A DNA stretch of 20,096 nucleotides. Origin: Megasphaera elsdenii (GTDB lineage: Bacteria; Bacillota; Negativicutes; Veillonellales; Megasphaeraceae). The DNA is taken from NCBI RefSeq assembly GCF_020539865.1, contig NZ_JAJBQV010000035.1, positions 1 through 20,096 of the forward strand. Reading direction: 5' to 3'. Shown here one piece after another: positions 1-6,837 of this stretch. How positions within the stretch are numbered: position 1 is the stretch's first letter; every line of letters begins with the position of its first letter. Position numbers and translations under genes: made by a program. Below the pieces are notes generated by a model. It made no database searches. It was not told the origin of the DNA and saw only the letters and a program-made list of their open reading frames with translations.

Positions 1-54
1 TAAAGTGAAACACGAGTATAATACTTATAAGTATTATACTCGTGTTTCACTTTA
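1..54. repeat. 54-bp perfect palindrome, possible bidirectional terminator
   Basis: Bases 1-27 are the exact reverse complement of bases 28-54, with no unpaired loop. It starts at the first base of the window and so may extend further left. The stem is mostly A/T and has a TATAAT (17-22) in each direction. It directly follows the stop of a possible minus-strand mini-ORF (52-102). It could be a terminator, although no strong T-run is visible, or a protein-binding site. The palindrome is certain; its function is not. Confidence 0.6.
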
Positions 55-102
55 TTTGCAATTATATAGGTTAATCGAATTTTCGAGGTATAATGAATTC
101 AT
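52..102 (-). CDS. Possible 16-codon mini-ORF or leader peptide
   Basis: On the minus strand an AAGGAG (110-115) lies 7 bases before an ATG at 102-100. The frame reads MNSLYLENSINLYNCK and stops with TAA at 54-52, where the 54-bp palindrome begins. A perfect TATAAT on the same strand (146-141) lies upstream, but no good -35 is visible. The arrangement of -10, Shine-Dalgarno, short ORF and hairpin resembles a leader-peptide attenuator or a tiny gene. The peptide is unrecognised and rich in Asn, Leu, Ser and Tyr. An ORF this short can easily arise by chance. Confidence 0.25.
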   Translation of the reverse strand: MNSLYLENSINLYNCK

Positions 103-168
103 CGCGTAACTCCTTTGAGATGGTGTGTTGCAGCAGATTCATTATACTTTAAAGTGTGGTTACGCGAT
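88..168. promoter_or_regulatory. Interleaved inverted repeats around a possible promoter
   Basis: GTATAATGAAT (88-98) is complementary to ATTCATTATAC (137-147), and ATCGCGTAAC (101-110) to GTTACGCGAT (159-168). The order is a-b-a'-b', so the pairs cross rather than nest. On the minus strand one site covers the TATAAT (146-141), one sits near the -35 region, and one lies between the Shine-Dalgarno and start codon of the mini-ORF. Paired operator sites are the simplest reading. A pseudoknot would need a transcript covering all four arms. Confidence 0.4.
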
Positions 169-226
169 ATTTATTTGTTCAAAAAGTTGTAAACTGCTGT
201 AAGAATCATAAAAACAAATAATTGAC

Positions 227-286
227 CTATATAAGAAGGGCTTGTCACATGAAGAAAAGAACAAGTGACAAGCCCTTCTTATATAG
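227..286 (-). terminator. Long hairpin downstream of the PTS/dehydrogenase operon
   Basis: Two perfect 22-bp arms (227-248 and 265-286) flank a 16-base loop, starting about 24 bases past the dehydrogenase stop. In minus-strand RNA the right side of the stem ends U-rich (CUUCUUAUAUAG), but a clean U-run occurs only further on. It likely ends or stabilises the 3' end of the operon. Confidence 0.65.
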
Positions 287-309
287 AGAATTTGAGAGAG
301 AAAGCGTAT

Positions 310-1575
310 TTAGATTTCTACGTTGAAGTGTTTGAGAATCATTTTTTCGGCTTCGGCGTTCCACAATCCTTTGTGGGCTTTGCAACATTTGTCCAGTTCC
401 AGGAAGAACGGGTCTTTTTCGCCGAGTTTGGCAAAGTCTTCGATGGCGGTCATGGGCATATCGAACTGGGTATAAGCCAGTTTTTTGCCACCCGGGATTT
501 TCGGCAGGTTGAGGGTCGTTTCAGCGATGCTGTCGATGCCGCCGACGTGGGTGATCATGACAGCCGGGTCGATGATGCCTTTGGCAGCCAGGGTGTTGGC
601 TTCGATGAGGTCATCGTTGTTGCCGCCTGTCGTGCCCATGATGTGGGTGCTGGTGTAATGGCAGTCATAGAGGTTGATGTCAGCGCTGAAGTTTTTGTCC
701 GTCGGGCCGGAGAAGAAGTTCATGCAGCCGTCGAAGGCCAGGAGTTTATTGCCCAATTCGGCGACGGCACGGATCGGTGTGTAGACGAAGACGTCGTCAT
801 AGCCGTGGCCATCGGTGATTTTCATTAAGTCGTCATAAGCCGTATCCATGTTGGACGTGTTGACGTAGATGAGTTCGACACCGTGCTGGGCTGCGTATTC
901 CGGCGAGACGACTTCTTTAGCCCGGGCGATGCGGGCGTCGTTGATGTCGGTGACGACGATGCGCTTCGGTTTGTTTTCAAAGTTGATGCCGTAGCTGATG
1001 GCGCCCAGGCCCATGGGGCCGCAACCGCCGAGGATGATGATGTTGCCGCCTTCTTTGGTGCCCATGGCGTGGTTGTAATTATGTTTGTTCGTGTGGTAGT
1101 TGGCGTGGTAGCCGCCGATGATGCAGCTCATAGGTTCACCCAGGGAGGCTTCGAAGAAACTTTCGCCGTCATAGGGCATGAGGGCGCCCAGTTCCATGAC
1201 TTCATGCGGGAAGATGCAGTACGTGCAGTCGCCGCCGAAGAATTCGTAAGAATAACCCGGAGAAGCCAGGCTGCCTTTATAGTTCAGGGCCGGCTGCTGG
1301 GCGAAGCGCATGCCCGGCTTGAACTGGTCCTGCCATTTCTTGCCGACCTTGACGATGACGCCGGCGAATTCGTGACCTGTGATGATGGGGTGCGTATCCA
1401 TGTTCTGGGGAGCCCGTTTATGTTTCTTGCCCTGTTCGACGAGTTTGTACGTCGACATGCAGATGCTGTCGGTAATGATTTTGGCTAAGATTTCGTCGTC
1501 TTTGATTTCCGGGAGTTCAAATTCTTCCAGACGTAAATCGCGGGTACCATACATTCTGACTGCTTTTGTTTTCAT
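310..1575 (-). CDS. Zinc-type MDR dehydrogenase, sorbose-1-phosphate reductase (SorE)-like
   Basis: A 421-residue cytosolic medium-chain dehydrogenase. From memory it resembles the L-sorbose-1-phosphate reductase (SorE) subgroup over its whole length, starting with the N-terminal KAVRMYG..DLRLEEFELP region. Catalytic zinc ligands are probably Cys39, His68-Glu69 (GHEF) and Glu147 (LGEP). The four-cysteine structural zinc loop of classical alcohol dehydrogenases is absent. The Rossmann nucleotide-binding turn is GGCGPMGLG at about 183-191. AGGAGG lies 8 bases before the ATG. It is the last gene of the PTS operon, 55 bases after EIIA. Context suggests it interconverts a PTS-delivered polyol phosphate and a ketose phosphate, perhaps taking the place of MtlD, which is not in the window. 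The substrate is an inference; the family call is firm. Confidence 0.85.
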   Translation of the reverse strand: MKTKAVRMYGTRDLRLEEFELPEIKDDEILAKIITDSICMSTYKLVEQGKKHKRAPQNMDTHPIITGHEFAGVIVKVGKKWQDQFKPGMRFAQQPALNYKGSLASPGYSYEFFGGDCTYCIFPHEVMELGALMPYDGESFFEASLGEPMSCIIGGYHANYHTNKHNYNHAMGTKEGGNIIILGGCGPMGLGAISYGINFENKPKRIVVTDINDARIARAKEVVSPEYAAQHGVELIYVNTSNMDTAYDDLMKITDGHGYDDVFVYTPIRAVAELGNKLLAFDGCMNFFSGPTDKNFSADINLYDCHYTSTHIMGTTGGNNDDLIEANTLAAKGIIDPAVMITHVGGIDSIAETTLNLPKIPGGKKLAYTQFDMPMTAIEDFAKLGEKDPFFLELDKCCKAHKGLWNAEAEKMILKHFNVEI

Positions 1576-1630
1576 GATAGAATCCTCCTAAGTGATTGTT
1601 CTATAATATATGTATTAATAGATTAGGTGA

Positions 1631-2065
1631 CTATTCCGCTTCGATGTTGGCGAAGGTATCGTAAATCTGATCGACAGAGCTTTTCAGGATTTCGTCGACT
1701 TCATCTTCATCGGAACAGGTGACGGCGATATTGCTGAGGATATCGATGTGTTCGTCACCGACACCGGCGATACCGATGACCAGTTTGACTGTTTCACCGC
1801 CCCAATCGGTTCCCTGGGGGAAGGTCATGATGACTAAGCCCGATTTCTTGACTTCGCATTTGCCTTCTTCGATACCGTGAGGGATGGCGACGGCGTTGCC
1901 GATGGCCGTATTGAAGACTTTTTCTTTGTCCAGCATGGCCTGGGTGTATTTTTCTGTCGTATAGCCATCATCGTAGAAAATCTTGCCGATTTCTTTGATG
2001 ACGTCTTCTTTGGCTTTAGACTGGCAATTGAGGATGATATTTTTCTTCTGCAAAATCGTGTTCAT
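1631..2065 (-). CDS. mtlF: PTS EIIA component, mannitol/fructose class
   Basis: A 144-residue soluble EIIA. It takes phosphate from HPr on a histidine, most likely His63 in AIPHG, and passes it to the EIIB cysteine of the neighbouring transporter. Its length fits a free-standing EIIA of the mannitol class, which can also be fused to EIICB. AAGGAG stands 9 bases before the ATG. The gene starts 14 bases after the EIICB stop, so the two are surely co-transcribed. EI and HPr are not in this window. The class is clear; mannitol as substrate is inferred from the EIICB and MtlR neighbours. Confidence 0.9.
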   Translation of the reverse strand: MNTILQKKNIILNCQSKAKEDVIKEIGKIFYDDGYTTEKYTQAMLDKEKVFNTAIGNAVAIPHGIEEGKCEVKKSGLVIMTFPQGTDWGGETVKLVIGIAGVGDEHIDILSNIAVTCSDEDEVDEILKSSVDQIYDTFANIEAE

Positions 2066-2079
2066 GGTATATATCTCCT

Positions 2080-3489
2080 TTATTTACTTTGACGGGCAGC
2101 GACTAATTCATCGACGAGCATGGCGTATTCAGGGGCTGCCATAAAGTTTGTAATTGTAATCAAGCGGGCTTGGGGAGCACTGGCTTTCGCTCGTTCAGCC
2201 AAATCCTGGTGACAGACGACGAGCTGGGCGTCTGCTGGGATTTCTGAAACGGAAGCGTGACTGACGGTGATGTCGGTCAGGCCGGCTTTCTTGAATTTCT
2301 TCTGCAAGACGGCGGCTCCCATGGCACTGGACCCCATACCGGCATCGCAGGCGAAGACGACGTTGGTGATGCACTTCAAATCGGCCTGGGCCGGAGCGGC
2401 GGCTGCCGGAGCCGTGCCTTTCGATTCAGCCTTCATGTCCTGCATCTTCTGCTGGGCTTCTTCCAGGGATTCGCTGGATTTGGCAGCGGACATCTTGATG
2501 ATCGGCGAGGCGATGATGAAAGAGACGGCAGCAGCAATGACGATGCTCAGGATGACTGAGAGGGTCGAACCCTTCGGCGCCATGGCCAGATAGGAAATGA
2601 GGCTGCCCGGGGCCGGCGGACCCGAAAGACCGAGGTCGAAAATCATGTTGTAGAACAGGGCTGCGACACTGCCGCTGATGGTTGCCAGCAGGAGAGCCGG
2701 GTTCATGAGGATGTAGGGGAAGGAAATTTCGTGGATACCGCCGAGAAGGTGGATGATCAGGGCGCCGGGAGCGGACTGACGGGTCATGGTGTCTTTCGAG
2801 AAGAGCCAGTAAGCCAGGAGAACGCCTGTGCCGGGGCCGGGATTGGTTTCAATCATATAGAAGATGGACTTGCCCGTTTCGGCGACTTGTTCGGCGCCGA
2901 GGGGAGTGAAGATGCCGTGGTTGATGGCGTTGTTCAAGAAGAGGACTTTAGCCGGCTCGACGAAGACGCCGATGAGCGGAAAGATACCGGCCTGGAGAAG
3001 GATTTGAACGCCGGCCGTCAGGAAGGACAAGATGATGCCCATGACTGGACCGATGAGGTAGAAGCCGAGGACGGCCATAATCATGCCCAGGATGCCGACG
3101 GAGAAATTATTGATGAGCATTTCGAAACCTGGCTTGATGTGGCCGTCGACAGCGGCATCGAATTTCTTGATGACCAGGCCGGCCATGGGCCCCATGACCA
3201 TGGCACCCATGAACATCGTGTAGGTCGTGCCGCAGATGACGCCGACCGTGGCAATGGCACCCATGATGGCGCCGCGCAGGCCGCCGACGATTTTGCCTCC
3301 CTGGAAGGCGATGAGCAGGGGCAGGACATAGGTCAGGAAAGGTCCGACCATTTTTGCCAGCTGTTCGTTAGGAAGCCAGCCGCTGGGAATGAATAAAGCC
3401 GTAATCAGGCCCCAGGCGATGAAGGCGCCGATATTCGGCATGACCATACCGCTGAGGAAACGGCCGAAGGATTGGACTTTTGCTTTCAT
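2080..3489 (-). CDS. mtlA: PTS mannitol-class EIICB permease
   Basis: A 469-residue membrane transporter that phosphorylates its polyol during uptake. An EIIC domain (about 1-345) has many hydrophobic segments and the GIHEI signature at 251-255, typical of mannitol-class EIIC. An Ala/Gln/Lys-rich linker (about 346-372) leads to an EIIB domain whose phosphocysteine is Cys381 in FACDAGMGSSAMG. EIIA is a separate gene downstream. The start at 3489 is chosen because AGGAGG lies 8 bases upstream and the protein then begins MKAKVQSFGRFLSGMVMPNI, as in MtlA. The frame stays open 44 codons further upstream but that part is leader. Transcription probably starts near 3599 from a promoter resembling that of mtlR. 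Confidence 0.93.
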   Translation of the reverse strand: MKAKVQSFGRFLSGMVMPNIGAFIAWGLITALFIPSGWLPNEQLAKMVGPFLTYVLPLLIAFQGGKIVGGLRGAIMGAIATVGVICGTTYTMFMGAMVMGPMAGLVIKKFDAAVDGHIKPGFEMLINNFSVGILGMIMAVLGFYLIGPVMGIILSFLTAGVQILLQAGIFPLIGVFVEPAKVLFLNNAINHGIFTPLGAEQVAETGKSIFYMIETNPGPGTGVLLAYWLFSKDTMTRQSAPGALIIHLLGGIHEISFPYILMNPALLLATISGSVAALFYNMIFDLGLSGPPAPGSLISYLAMAPKGSTLSVILSIVIAAAVSFIIASPIIKMSAAKSSESLEEAQQKMQDMKAESKGTAPAAAAPAQADLKCITNVVFACDAGMGSSAMGAAVLQKKFKKAGLTDITVSHASVSEIPADAQLVVCHQDLAERAKASAPQARLITITNFMAAPEYAMLVDELVAARQSK

Positions 3490-3547
3490 GATGATTCCTC
3501 CTAAAATCTTTGTAATGGATACGTGGGACACGAGCAGTACCTGACAC

Positions 3548-3593
3548 TCCGGATTGTACTGCGCTGCTCTTCCGGATTGTACTGCGCTGCTCT
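3548..3593. repeat. Perfect 23-bp tandem duplication in the PTS operon leader
   Basis: The 23 bases at 3548-3570 recur without change at 3571-3593. They lie in the expected 5' untranslated leader of the PTS operon (start site about 3599, start codon 3489). Each copy contains GTACTGC, complementary to GCAGTAC at 3534-3540, so in RNA either copy could pair with the same partner. The 23-bp period also matches the two-turn spacing of LytTR-family direct repeats. Confidence 0.9.
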
Positions 3594-3605
3594 CTTGATG
3601 GTTAC

Positions 3606-3634
3606 AGTATAACTTGTGCACATATCGAATGCAA
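3606..3634 (-). promoter_or_regulatory. Promoter of the PTS operon
   Basis: On the minus strand TTGCAT (3634-3629) and TATACT (3611-3606) are separated by exactly 17 bases, giving a start near 3599. The same elements recur with the same spacing before mtlR (6687-6715). Confidence 0.75.
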
Positions 3635-3652
3635 TTAAAAGTAATTTAAATT

Positions 3653-3672
3653 TGTCCTTTTGAAAGGTGACA
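3653..3672. promoter_or_regulatory. Candidate MtlR operator upstream of the PTS promoter
   Basis: TGTC-N12-GACA, an inverted repeat centred about 30 bases upstream of the -35 and followed towards the promoter by an A/T tract. The identical architecture occurs upstream of mtlR at 6734-6753. Position and symmetry fit a dimeric activator such as the PRD regulator encoded next door. Confidence 0.5.
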
Positions 3673-3729
3673 GAACTTGGGAAATGAGGTTTTTACAGGC
3701 TTTATCCCTACTGGCAATAACACAGTTTG

Positions 3730-3738
3730 TGGTATAAT
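3730..3738 (+). promoter_or_regulatory. Extended -10 promoter of the LytTR regulator gene
   Basis: TGG-TATAAT (TG-N-TATAAT) lies 33 bases before the start codon at 3772. No good -35 is visible at 17 bp; TGGCAA at 3712-3717 would give only 15. The promoter is divergent from that of the PTS operon. Confidence 0.55.
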
Positions 3739-3771
3739 GAAGATGAAGAATCCTGAAAAGAAGGTGTTGAC

Positions 3772-4548
3772 ATGGGGGCAAAAGCCGTGATTATCGATCA
3801 CGAACCGCTGATGGCAGCGCAGTTGAAGAAGCTGTTACAGCGTGGGAATCCATCTATCGAGGTGAAATCAATATGTTATGAAGGGGAACAAGCCATGGCT
3901 TGTCTGGCGGCTCATCAGCCGGATATCGTTTTTTTGACGCTGGAAATGCCGCGGGTCAGCGGCATGACCATTGCCAGAGAGATTGAAGCGGCCAAAGGCC
4001 CTCATCCAGCTGTCGTCTTCGTTACGGGCAAGCGCGATTTCATTTCCCAAGCGCTGCGGCTGAATGTCCTCGATTATCTGGTCAAGCCGGTTACAGAGGA
4101 AGAAGTGCGGCGGGTTGTCGAGAAATTCCGCGCTGTCTATATAAAAAAAGAAGCTCCTTTGCAGGAAGGAGCTTCCGAAACAGCTGTTGATAGGAGCAGC
4201 CGGCCCAGTTATGCCCGGCGCTTTTCCGTCGATGAAGGCGACAAGATTAAACTCATTTCGACGGAAGATATCCGCTTGGTCTATGCAGAGAAGCGAAAAG
4301 TTTTTCTCGTTACCTTATCTGGCAAGACGTATCCCAGTCATCTCAGTCTGGCCCAGTTTGAAAAGCGTCTACCTGAAGCGGTGTTCTTTCGCTGTCATCG
4401 CAATTATATTGTCAACATCGATGAGGTCCAGCAAATCGAACCGTGGTTCCATCATCAATACGTCCTCATCGTAAAAGGAATGGAAGACCAGCCCGTGCCT
4501 ATCGGCCGATCGTATGTCAAGAAACTCCGGCAGTACGTCGACTTATAG
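3772..4548 (+). CDS. LytTR transcription regulator with a degenerate receiver domain
   Basis: A 258-residue two-domain regulator. A receiver-like domain (about 1-115) keeps the acidic pocket Asp9, the switch Thr85 and Lys105 (LVKP). The phospho-acceptor position is Thr56 (FLTLEMP, codon ACG) where FLDIxMP is usual. A short linker (about 116-145) leads to a LytTR DNA-binding domain (about 149-255), with FFRCHRNYIVN and IGRSYVKKL as typical motifs. An AAGGTG site precedes the ATG. No histidine kinase is nearby. The gene is divergent from the PTS operon and convergent with mtlR, overlapping it by 6 bp. It probably does not respond to classical phosphorylation, and its target is unknown; the PTS operon is the obvious candidate. 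Fold and family are clear. Confidence 0.9.
   Translation: MGAKAVIIDHEPLMAAQLKKLLQRGNPSIEVKSICYEGEQAMACLAAHQPDIVFLTLEMPRVSGMTIAREIEAAKGPHPAVVFVTGKRDFISQALRLNVLDYLVKPVTEEEVRRVVEKFRAVYIKKEAPLQEGASETAVDRSSRPSYARRFSVDEGDKIKLISTEDIRLVYAEKRKVFLVTLSGKTYPSHLSLAQFEKRLPEAVFFRCHRNYIVNIDEVQQIEPWFHHQYVLIVKGMEDQPVPIGRSYVKKLRQYVDL
4143..4175 (-). terminator. Intrinsic terminator for mtlR inside the LytTR coding sequence
   Basis: GAAGCTCCTT (4150-4159) and AAGGAGCTTC (4166-4175) form a perfect 10-bp stem with a 6-base loop. On the minus strand it is followed at once by seven T (4149-4143). It lies about 370 bases past the mtlR stop and within codons for the interdomain linker of the LytTR protein (residues about 127-135). 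Confidence 0.8.
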
Positions 4549-6639
4549 ACTCAGGGCAGACTCGAAATAGGTCTTGAGGATCCGCTGCAGGTGGCAGCGG
4601 ATTTTTTCTGGGTCGTGGCCGAGGATGGCCTGGTAAAAAGCGTCATCGTTGACTAGGGAACTGCTGATGAAACCCAGCACATCCGTATGGACCTGGCGGT
4701 ATTCGTCTTCGGGCATGATGAGCAGCAAGACGGTGGCAATGCCTTTGAAATAGTCGTCCTCAAAGGCTGGGCCGTCGGGGACGCACGTATAGAATAAGGA
4801 TTGACGGATGGTTTGGGTACGGCAGTGGAGCAAAGCAAAGCCCTGGTCTGGGAAAATCTGGCTGTTCAAGCGTTCGCGGCGGATGATGGCGTCGAATAAG
4901 TGAGCCGTATCCTCTTCATCTTTCGTTGCGGCTGTGGCCAGCGTATGGACGACTTGGGCAAAGGTAGACGAGGCGGGGACGGTGAATTGTTGATAATGAC
5001 GCAGAAGACCGGCCATTTCCCGAGCCAGGAGATGTGTTCGGTCCAGGGCAGATAAAAAAGTTTCTCCTGAAGGCGTGACCAGGTCCGGCGCTTTGCGGAT
5101 GTGGGAATATGTATCTATTTTACCCAGGATATGTTGAAGTTCAGAACCCGTGATGAGGGGGGATGTACGCAGGACGTCGGCACCAGGAATTTGCAGGGGC
5201 AGGGTGCTGATGAAAAAATCTGTTTCTTGCAACACCGATTCTGTCAAGTCGTCCTTGCCATACGTATGGAGTTCGACATAGCTGGGCAGTTTGTTTTGAA
5301 GACGAGTCATCATCAGGCGGGCCAGGCCGAACCCACTGGCACAGACGATGCCGATGATGACTTTGCGAGTAAAGATTTTCTTGCCTTTGAGGCGCTCCAG
5401 GGCTGCGCCGAAATGGATAGTCAAATAGCCTATTTCTTCTTCGGAGACTGTCGTATCTAAGGCCGCTGCCAAGATGGTGGCGGCGCGGCAGGATTTTTGG
5501 AAAACTGAGGCATATTCCTTTCTGATATCGTCCAGCAGGGGATTGATGATATTCAGATGGTGTTTCAGGCGCACGATGGTTGGCTGTAAATGGACGAACA
5601 GGCCGCGGATGAACTCATCGTCACAGCGCAGGTCATAGGCATACTGCGGGTCAAAGGCTTCAATCATCTTATCGATGATGCCGAGAAGCGCTGATTCGTC
5701 CAGTCCGTCCGGCCCCTGCCAGGGACTGCCGTTATAGCGGATTTTGGCGCCCTTGATGTGCAGCAGCAGATAGGATATTTCGATGGAGGGCATGGGCAGC
5801 TGGAATTCCTCTTCCATGCCTTTCAAGATACGTCGTGCTAAGGTACTGTCTTCGTCATCCGGAATGGCTGGCGGGACCCAAGGTTCTTCCTGCGGCTGTC
5901 CGCTGGCCACGCGTTCGACGGCGATGGCAATATGTATGACCAGGCCGATTTTGGCGGCATCTGTGAAGTGGGCGATTTTTTCTTCGTGAAGTTTCTGGAG
6001 AACTGTATAGACTCGCTGAATTGTATGACTGTTGAGCAATTTATAGATGCCTTTATCAGCCACATTCATGACGGCCTTGGTCAGGGCTTCCTGGCCATCA
6101 TGGAGGTCTTTGAAATCTTCGGCAGACGTCGTTTCGCTGATGAAGCGGCGCATGGCTTCGCGGTAGTCTTTTTCACTGCCCGTAAGGACGACGCCGTAGC
6201 CTTGCTTTTTCAAAACGGATAAATTATTTTTTTGCAGCCATGGTGCCAGTGCTTCCAGGTCTGAAGCGGCTGTGGCTTCACTGACGCCGAGGAGCTGGCT
6301 GTAATAGAAGAGCTTCTTCGGTGTCCGGTCGCGCAGGATTTCAAAGAGCAAGTAACGGCGGCGATTCTGCTTATTGCTAAAATCCATAGCCGATGCCGTT
6401 TGCAGGGATGCTGCCAGTCGTTCTTTTTCTTCCTCAGGCCCGATGAGCATGAGTCCGGCTTTTTTCTTGCGCTGCAATTGCAGGCCATAAGAGGCCAGTG
6501 CGCCTGTTGTTCCATCGAGTTCACGCTGGACTGTCCGCTTGCTGATACCCAGGTTATCGGCCAGGGTTTGCTCCGATACAAAATCAATTTCCGATAGCAG
6601 GCGTTGTAAAATCTGTTGCATACGAGGTGTAAAATCCAT
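4543..6639 (-). CDS. mtlR: MtlR-type PRD-containing transcription activator
   Basis: A 698-residue PTS-controlled activator. Domains in order: N-terminal helix-turn-helix regions (LADNLGISKRTVQREL near 35, a second LGVSEATAASDL near 120); two PRD domains (about 180-400) with conserved histidines in VIHIAIAVERV, FVHLQP and LTIHFGAALER; an EIIB-like domain with Cys433 (VCASGFGLAR); and a C-terminal EIIA-like domain with His605 (ALLHCRT). This matches the architecture of MtlR proteins, which HPr and EII components switch by phosphorylation. The start at 6639 is preferred over the ATG at 6660 because GGAGGTG stands 5 bases before it. The promoter closely matches that of the PTS operon, so autoregulation is likely. 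The 3' end overlaps the LytTR gene by 6 bp. Confidence 0.92.
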   Translation of the reverse strand: MDFTPRMQQILQRLLSEIDFVSEQTLADNLGISKRTVQRELDGTTGALASYGLQLQRKKKAGLMLIGPEEEKERLAASLQTASAMDFSNKQNRRRYLLFEILRDRTPKKLFYYSQLLGVSEATAASDLEALAPWLQKNNLSVLKKQGYGVVLTGSEKDYREAMRRFISETTSAEDFKDLHDGQEALTKAVMNVADKGIYKLLNSHTIQRVYTVLQKLHEEKIAHFTDAAKIGLVIHIAIAVERVASGQPQEEPWVPPAIPDDEDSTLARRILKGMEEEFQLPMPSIEISYLLLHIKGAKIRYNGSPWQGPDGLDESALLGIIDKMIEAFDPQYAYDLRCDDEFIRGLFVHLQPTIVRLKHHLNIINPLLDDIRKEYASVFQKSCRAATILAAALDTTVSEEEIGYLTIHFGAALERLKGKKIFTRKVIIGIVCASGFGLARLMMTRLQNKLPSYVELHTYGKDDLTESVLQETDFFISTLPLQIPGADVLRTSPLITGSELQHILGKIDTYSHIRKAPDLVTPSGETFLSALDRTHLLAREMAGLLRHYQQFTVPASSTFAQVVHTLATAATKDEEDTAHLFDAIIRRERLNSQIFPDQGFALLHCRTQTIRQSLFYTCVPDGPAFEDDYFKGIATVLLLIMPEDEYRQVHTDVLGFISSSLVNDDAFYQAILGHDPEKIRCHLQRILKTYFESALSL
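4580..4607 (+). terminator. Intrinsic terminator of the LytTR gene inside mtlR
   Basis: ATCCGCTGC (4580-4588) and GCAGCGGAT (4594-4602) form a perfect 9-bp stem with a 5-base loop, running into TTTTTT (4602-4607). It begins 31 bases after the LytTR stop and lies within the last codons of the convergent mtlR gene. Confidence 0.85.
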
Positions 6640-6686
6640 GCTATCACCTCCGTCATCCATGGTATTCCTGTATGTCTTTGCTTTAC

Positions 6687-6715
6687 AGTATAGCTTAGTC
6701 CGTGGAAGGCTGCAA
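6687..6715 (-). promoter_or_regulatory. Promoter of mtlR
   Basis: On the minus strand TTGCAG (6715-6710) and TATACT (6692-6687) have a 17-base spacer, the same layout as the PTS promoter. The start would be near 6680, about 40 bases before the chosen start codon. Confidence 0.7.
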
Positions 6716-6733
6716 TTTAAAGTATTTTAATTT

Positions 6734-6753
6734 TGTCGTCATAAAAAGTGACA
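6734..6753. promoter_or_regulatory. Candidate MtlR operator upstream of mtlR
   Basis: TGTC-N12-GACA at the same distance from the -10 as the copy before the PTS operon (3653-3672), with similar A/T-rich sequence between operator and -35. Confidence 0.5.
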
Positions 6754-6828
6754 GCATTTTTAGAATGCATCGATTGCAGGATGCGGGAGAAAAAATGCCT
6801 CATTGTTATAGAATAATGACAGGCCATA

Positions 6829-6837
6829 TGATATAAT
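6829..6837 (+). promoter_or_regulatory. Extended -10 promoter of the DUF47-pit operon
   Basis: TGA-TATAAT with no convincing -35. The leader (about 6844-6925) holds an inverted repeat AAGCCTT (6846-6852) / AAGGCTT (6887-6893) and two TGTAAA words 22 bp apart (6852 and 6874), which could be a regulator site. Confidence 0.5.

Noticed and set aside
883..1488. 201-codon plus-strand frame opposite the dehydrogenase
   Set aside because: Antisense shadow of a well-supported dehydrogenase; no motif.
3548..3593. CRISPR-like repeat
   Set aside because: There are only two copies, directly adjacent with no spacer, and no cas genes.
3490..3621. 44-codon N-terminal extension of EIICB
   Set aside because: The extension runs through the promoter's start region and the tandem repeat, while a strong AGGAGG sits before the Met at 3489 that begins a normal MtlA N-terminus.
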